From: Candidatus Limnocylindrales bacterium
GTDB lineage: Bacteria; Chloroflexota; Limnocylindria; Limnocylindrales; CSP1-4
Direction of reading: 5' to 3'
Assembly: GCA_031292335.1 (NCBI GenBank)
Contig: JARLHH010000259.1
Coordinates: forward strand, 1-8,090
Length of the DNA: 8,090 nt
Each line of letters opens with the position of its first letter. Positions within the stretch are counted from its first letter, which is position 1. The notes beneath the pieces are model-generated. The model did no database searches. It saw only the letters and a program-made list of their open reading frames with translations, and was not told the DNA's origin. Below, in pieces: positions 5,748 to 8,090 of this stretch. The translations under genes and the position numbers were made by a program.

Positions 5748-7164
5748 TCGCGACGCGTTGCTCCGCCGGACCGCCGAGCTGGCGGGCGGCTTCCTCGAGC
5801 GCCTGCCCGACCGGCCGGTCTCGCGGGCCGTCAACCTGGACGCGCTGCGGGTGGCGCTCGGCGGGCCGCTCCCGGTGTCGGGCGAGGATCCGCTCGAGGT
5901 GATCGAGGCGCTCGCCCGGCGGGCCGAACCGGGCCTGGTCGGGTCGGCCGGGCCGCGCTACTTCGGGTTCGTCGTGGGCGGCGGCGTGCCGGCTGCCCTG
6001 GCGGCCGACTGGCTGGCCAGCGCCTGGGACCAGAACGCGGCGATGTTCGTGATGTCGCCGGCGGCGGCCGTGGTCGAGGAGGTCGCGGCGAGGTGGCTGC
6101 TCGACCTGTTCGGGCTGCCGGAGGGCTGCAGCGTCGGCTTCGTGACCGGCGCGACGATGGCCAACTTCACGGCGCTCGCCGCCAGTCGTCACTCTCTCCT
6201 CGCGCGGGCCGGCTGGAACGTCGAGGAGGACGGCCTCGTCGGCGCGCCGCCGATCGCGGTCGTCGTCGGCGAAGAGGCCCACGTCACGATCCTGGCGTCG
6301 CTCCAGATGCTCGGCCTCGGTCGGGCCCGGGTCCACCGGGTCGCGACCGACGGGCAGGGGCGGATGCGGGTGGAGGCGCTGCGGGAGAACCTCGCCCGGA
6401 TCGCCGGACCGGCCCTCGTGTGCGCCCAGGCCGGCAACGTGAGCACGGGCGCCTTCGATCCGCTCGCGGAGATCGTCGCCGCCGTCCGGGAGCTGCCCAA
6501 CGCGTGGCTCCACGTCGACGGTGCGTTCGGCCTGTGGGCTGCCGCGGTCCCGGGGCTGCAGGATCGCGTGGCGGGCCTCGGCGGGGCGGATTCCTGGGCC
6601 ACGGACGCCCACAAGTGGCTCAACGTCCCGTACGACTCGGGCATCGTGATCGTCCGGGACGCCGCCGCTCATCACGCGGCCATGACGCTGGGGGCGGCCT
6701 ACTACGTCGAGACCGCGGGCGGCGAGCGGGACGGCTACAACTGGGCCCCGGAGTCGTCGCGCCGGGCGCGCGGCTTCGCCGTCTACGCGGCCCTCCGGTC
6801 GCTGGGCCGCGACGGGCTGGCCGAGATGATCGAGCGCTGCTGTGCGCTTGCGCGGCGCATGGCCGACGGGCTGCGCCGCGCCGACGGCGTGACGATCCTC
6901 AACGACGTCGTCCTCAACCAGGTCCTCGTCCGCTTCGAGCCGCCGGGCGGTGGCGACGCCGACGCGTTCACGCGGGCGGTGATCGCGGCCGTACAGGTCG
7001 ATGGAACGTGCTGGCTCGGCGGCACCACCTGGCACGGAATGGCGGCGATGCGGATCTCCGTCTCGAACTGGAGCACGACGGAGCGGGACGCCGACCTGTC
7101 GGTCGAGGCGATCCTCCGCTGCACCCGGGAGGCGGGCGCGACCCGGCTCACGGTTGGCGGCTGA
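5740..7164 (+). CDS. Pyridoxal-phosphate-dependent group II decarboxylase (aromatic-L-amino-acid decarboxylase type)
   Basis: The 474-aa product is a full-length fold-type I PLP enzyme of the DOPA/tryptophan/glutamate decarboxylase group. With ATG 5740 as residue 1, the hallmarks are GPRYFGFVVGG (~71-81); TGATMANFTAL (~136-146), the phosphate-binding turn; EEAH with H181 stacking on the cofactor ring; HVDGAFG with D260 pairing with the pyridine nitrogen; and TDAHKWLNVPYDSG with K292 forming the Schiff base. A C-terminal small domain ends in MRISVSNWSTTERD. Such enzymes decarboxylate amino acids to amines in the cytoplasm, but some relatives are aldehyde synthases or act on other amino acids, and the substrate is not readable here. 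An in-frame GTG at 5725 would add five residues; neither start has a clear binding site, and translation is probably coupled to the overlapping methyltransferase (8-nt overlap). Confidence 0.9.
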   Translation: MDDRDALLRRTAELAGGFLERLPDRPVSRAVNLDALRVALGGPLPVSGEDPLEVIEALARRAEPGLVGSAGPRYFGFVVGGGVPAALAADWLASAWDQNAAMFVMSPAAAVVEEVAARWLLDLFGLPEGCSVGFVTGATMANFTALAASRHSLLARAGWNVEEDGLVGAPPIAVVVGEEAHVTILASLQMLGLGRARVHRVATDGQGRMRVEALRENLARIAGPALVCAQAGNVSTGAFDPLAEIVAAVRELPNAWLHVDGAFGLWAAAVPGLQDRVAGLGGADSWATDAHKWLNVPYDSGIVIVRDAAAHHAAMTLGAAYYVETAGGERDGYNWAPESSRRARGFAVYAALRSLGRDGLAEMIERCCALARRMADGLRRADGVTILNDVVLNQVLVRFEPPGGGDADAFTRAVIAAVQVDGTCWLGGTTWHGMAAMRISVSNWSTTERDADLSVEAILRCTREAGATRLTVGG

Positions 7165-7300
7165 CCTCGTGCGTCGCGGTCGGCGCTGGCAGCCCGACCT
7201 GAATCCCGCCTCGCGGAACGACCGAAGCTCCGCGCCTCCAGCCGGCGGCGCCATTGGTACGATCGGCGCCGTTGCAGCGCAGACCTTCGGGAGACCCGCC
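7165..7300 (+). promoter_or_regulatory. Intergenic region with TACGAT box framed by a 7-bp inverted repeat
   Basis: The 136-nt gap before the M24 gene has TACGAT at 7258-7263, a good -10-like hexamer, about 38 nt upstream of the start codon. No clear -35 is seen. The box lies in the 12-nt loop between CGGCGCC (7246-7252) and its perfect reverse complement GGCGCCG (7265-7271). The arms could be an operator covering the promoter, or the stem of a hairpin ending the decarboxylase transcript. There is no T-tract, so the operator reading is slightly preferred. Confidence 0.4.
7289..7293 (+). promoter_or_regulatory. Ribosome binding site supporting a TTG start
   Basis: GGGAG, 7 nt before TTG 7301-7303. 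No ATG or better-placed GTG occurs in this frame nearby, so the site fixes the start of the M24-family gene at a rare TTG codon. Confidence 0.65.
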
Positions 7301-8090
7301 TTGGACGTCGCGACACCGACCATTCCGCTCGAGGAATACCCTCGTCGCTGGCGGCGCGTCCAGGCGCTGATGGAGGCCGAAGGGCTCGACCTGCTCGTCG
7401 CCTACGGCAACGACCGCGCCGTGTTCGGCCCGGCCCACGTCCGCTGGCTGGCCGACATCCCGGTTCACTTCGAGCCGATGGCCGTCCTCGTGCCGCTGAC
7501 CGGCGATCCGGTCGTGGTCTGCGGACCCGAGAGCGACCAGTACGCGCTGCGCGTTGGCCAGGTCCGCGACGTCCGCGTGCTCCGCGAGTTCACCCACCCG
7601 GACGAGGATTACCCGTTCAGCCGAATCGAGACCCTGGCTGACGTTGTCGCGGCGCTGACCGGTCCCGCCCGGCCGATCCGCCGGCTCGGGATCGCCGGCC
7701 GGGGCATCCTGGATGTTGCCACGTCGGCCGCGCTGGAGATGGCGCTGCCGGGGGCCGCCTGGGTCGACGTGGAGCGCGCGATGTGCGGCCTTCGGGCCCG
7801 CAAGTCCGTCGCCGAGATCGCCGTGATCCGGCACGCGTACCGGCTCGCTGCGATCGGGCTGGATGCGGCCGTGGCGGCCATCCGCCCGGGCGTGACCGAA
7901 AGCGCCGTTGCGGCCGAGGCCGAGGCGGCCATGCGCCGGGCGGGGGCCGAGGGAACGGGGATCGACACGATCGTGGCGTCGGGGCCGAATGCCCGGCCGA
8001 TCCTCGGGCGGGCCACGTTCCGCCAGATCGAGCGTGACGACCTGGTGGTGCTGACGATGGCCCCGCGGTACCAGGGCTACCACGGCGCCA
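7301..8090 (+). CDS. M24-family (creatinase/aminopeptidase P fold) protein, N-terminal 263 residues (3' partial)
   Basis: The frame starts at TTG 7301 with GGGAG 7 nt upstream and stays open to the window end. Residues ~10-155 form the creatinase-type N-terminal domain (RVQALMEAEGLDLLVAYGNDR near the start, VLVPLTGDPVVVCGPESDQ in the middle). The pita-bread domain begins near residue 157 with VERAMCGLRARKSVAEIAVIRHAYRL, the classic 'R..K...Ei..ir.A' entry helix of this family. It continues with the RPGVTESAVAAEAEAAMRRAGAE helix and TIVASGPN (223-230). At the first metal-ligand strand the sequence is VVLTMAPRYQGYHGA, where metallopeptidases have D-x-G; here Thr and Ala occupy those positions. 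The conserved active-site His after SGPN is also not seen. This points toward the metal-free creatinase-like branch or a non-peptidase, but the other ligands lie beyond the edge. Neighbouring decarboxylase suggests nitrogen-compound metabolism. Confidence 0.85.
   Translation, partial: MDVATPTIPLEEYPRRWRRVQALMEAEGLDLLVAYGNDRAVFGPAHVRWLADIPVHFEPMAVLVPLTGDPVVVCGPESDQYALRVGQVRDVRVLREFTHPDEDYPFSRIETLADVVAALTGPARPIRRLGIAGRGILDVATSAALEMALPGAAWVDVERAMCGLRARKSVAEIAVIRHAYRLAAIGLDAAVAAIRPGVTESAVAAEAEAAMRRAGAEGTGIDTIVASGPNARPILGRATFRQIERDDLVVLTMAPRYQGYHGA

Noticed and set aside
5416..7323. Long minus-strand open frame of 635 codons opposite the decarboxylase
   Set aside because: It is antisense to a clearly recognisable PLP enzyme, and its translation is a low-complexity Arg/Gly/Ala/Pro mix typical of shadow frames in GC-rich genes.
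7148..8083. Minus-strand open frame of 311 codons opposite the M24 gene
   Set aside because: The plus strand encodes a recognisable creatinase-type fold with a good binding site. The antisense translation is Arg/Gly/Asp-rich without motifs.

Overview
The window is about 8.1 kb of very GC-rich bacterial chromosome. Coding is dense, GTG and TTG starts occur alongside ATG, and third codon positions are strongly GC-biased. There is no rRNA, tRNA, IS element, phage gene or CRISPR array. The gene content (a cyclic beta-1,2-glucan synthase-type giant protein, a short methyltransferase, a group II decarboxylase, an M24-fold protein and small orphan proteins) would fit a high-GC Chloroflexota or actinobacterial-type soil or water bacterium. 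That placement is inference from style, not proof.

Layout. Bases 2-3724 (+) hold the C-terminal 1,240 residues of a GH94/NdvB-like carbohydrate-active enzyme whose N-terminus lies outside the window. Convergent to it, three small minus-strand genes read 4713 to 3760: an 85-aa acidic protein built of three 23-residue repeats, a 124-aa protein with two likely membrane segments, and a 91-aa unknown protein whose GTG start lies 1 nt after the preceding stop. A 390-nt divergent intergenic region (4714-5103) contains inverted repeats and the presumed promoters. To its right the plus strand carries a 12-codon leader ORF, a class I SAM-dependent methyltransferase (5142-5747), and a pyridoxal-phosphate decarboxylase that overlaps the methyltransferase end (5740-7164). 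After a 136-nt gap with a promoter-like hairpin comes the start of an M24 'pita-bread' family protein (7301 to the window end), cut by the right edge.

How the genes may work together. The glucan enzyme is probably an independent unit that makes or trims beta-glucan at the membrane. The methyltransferase and decarboxylase are very likely co-transcribed. The M24 protein sits next to the decarboxylase in the same direction, which suggests metabolism of amino acids or small amidino/peptide compounds, but no substrate can be named. The minus-strand trio looks like a small operon of unknown function. Its tandem-repeat protein is the least familiar element here and the best candidate for something undescribed.
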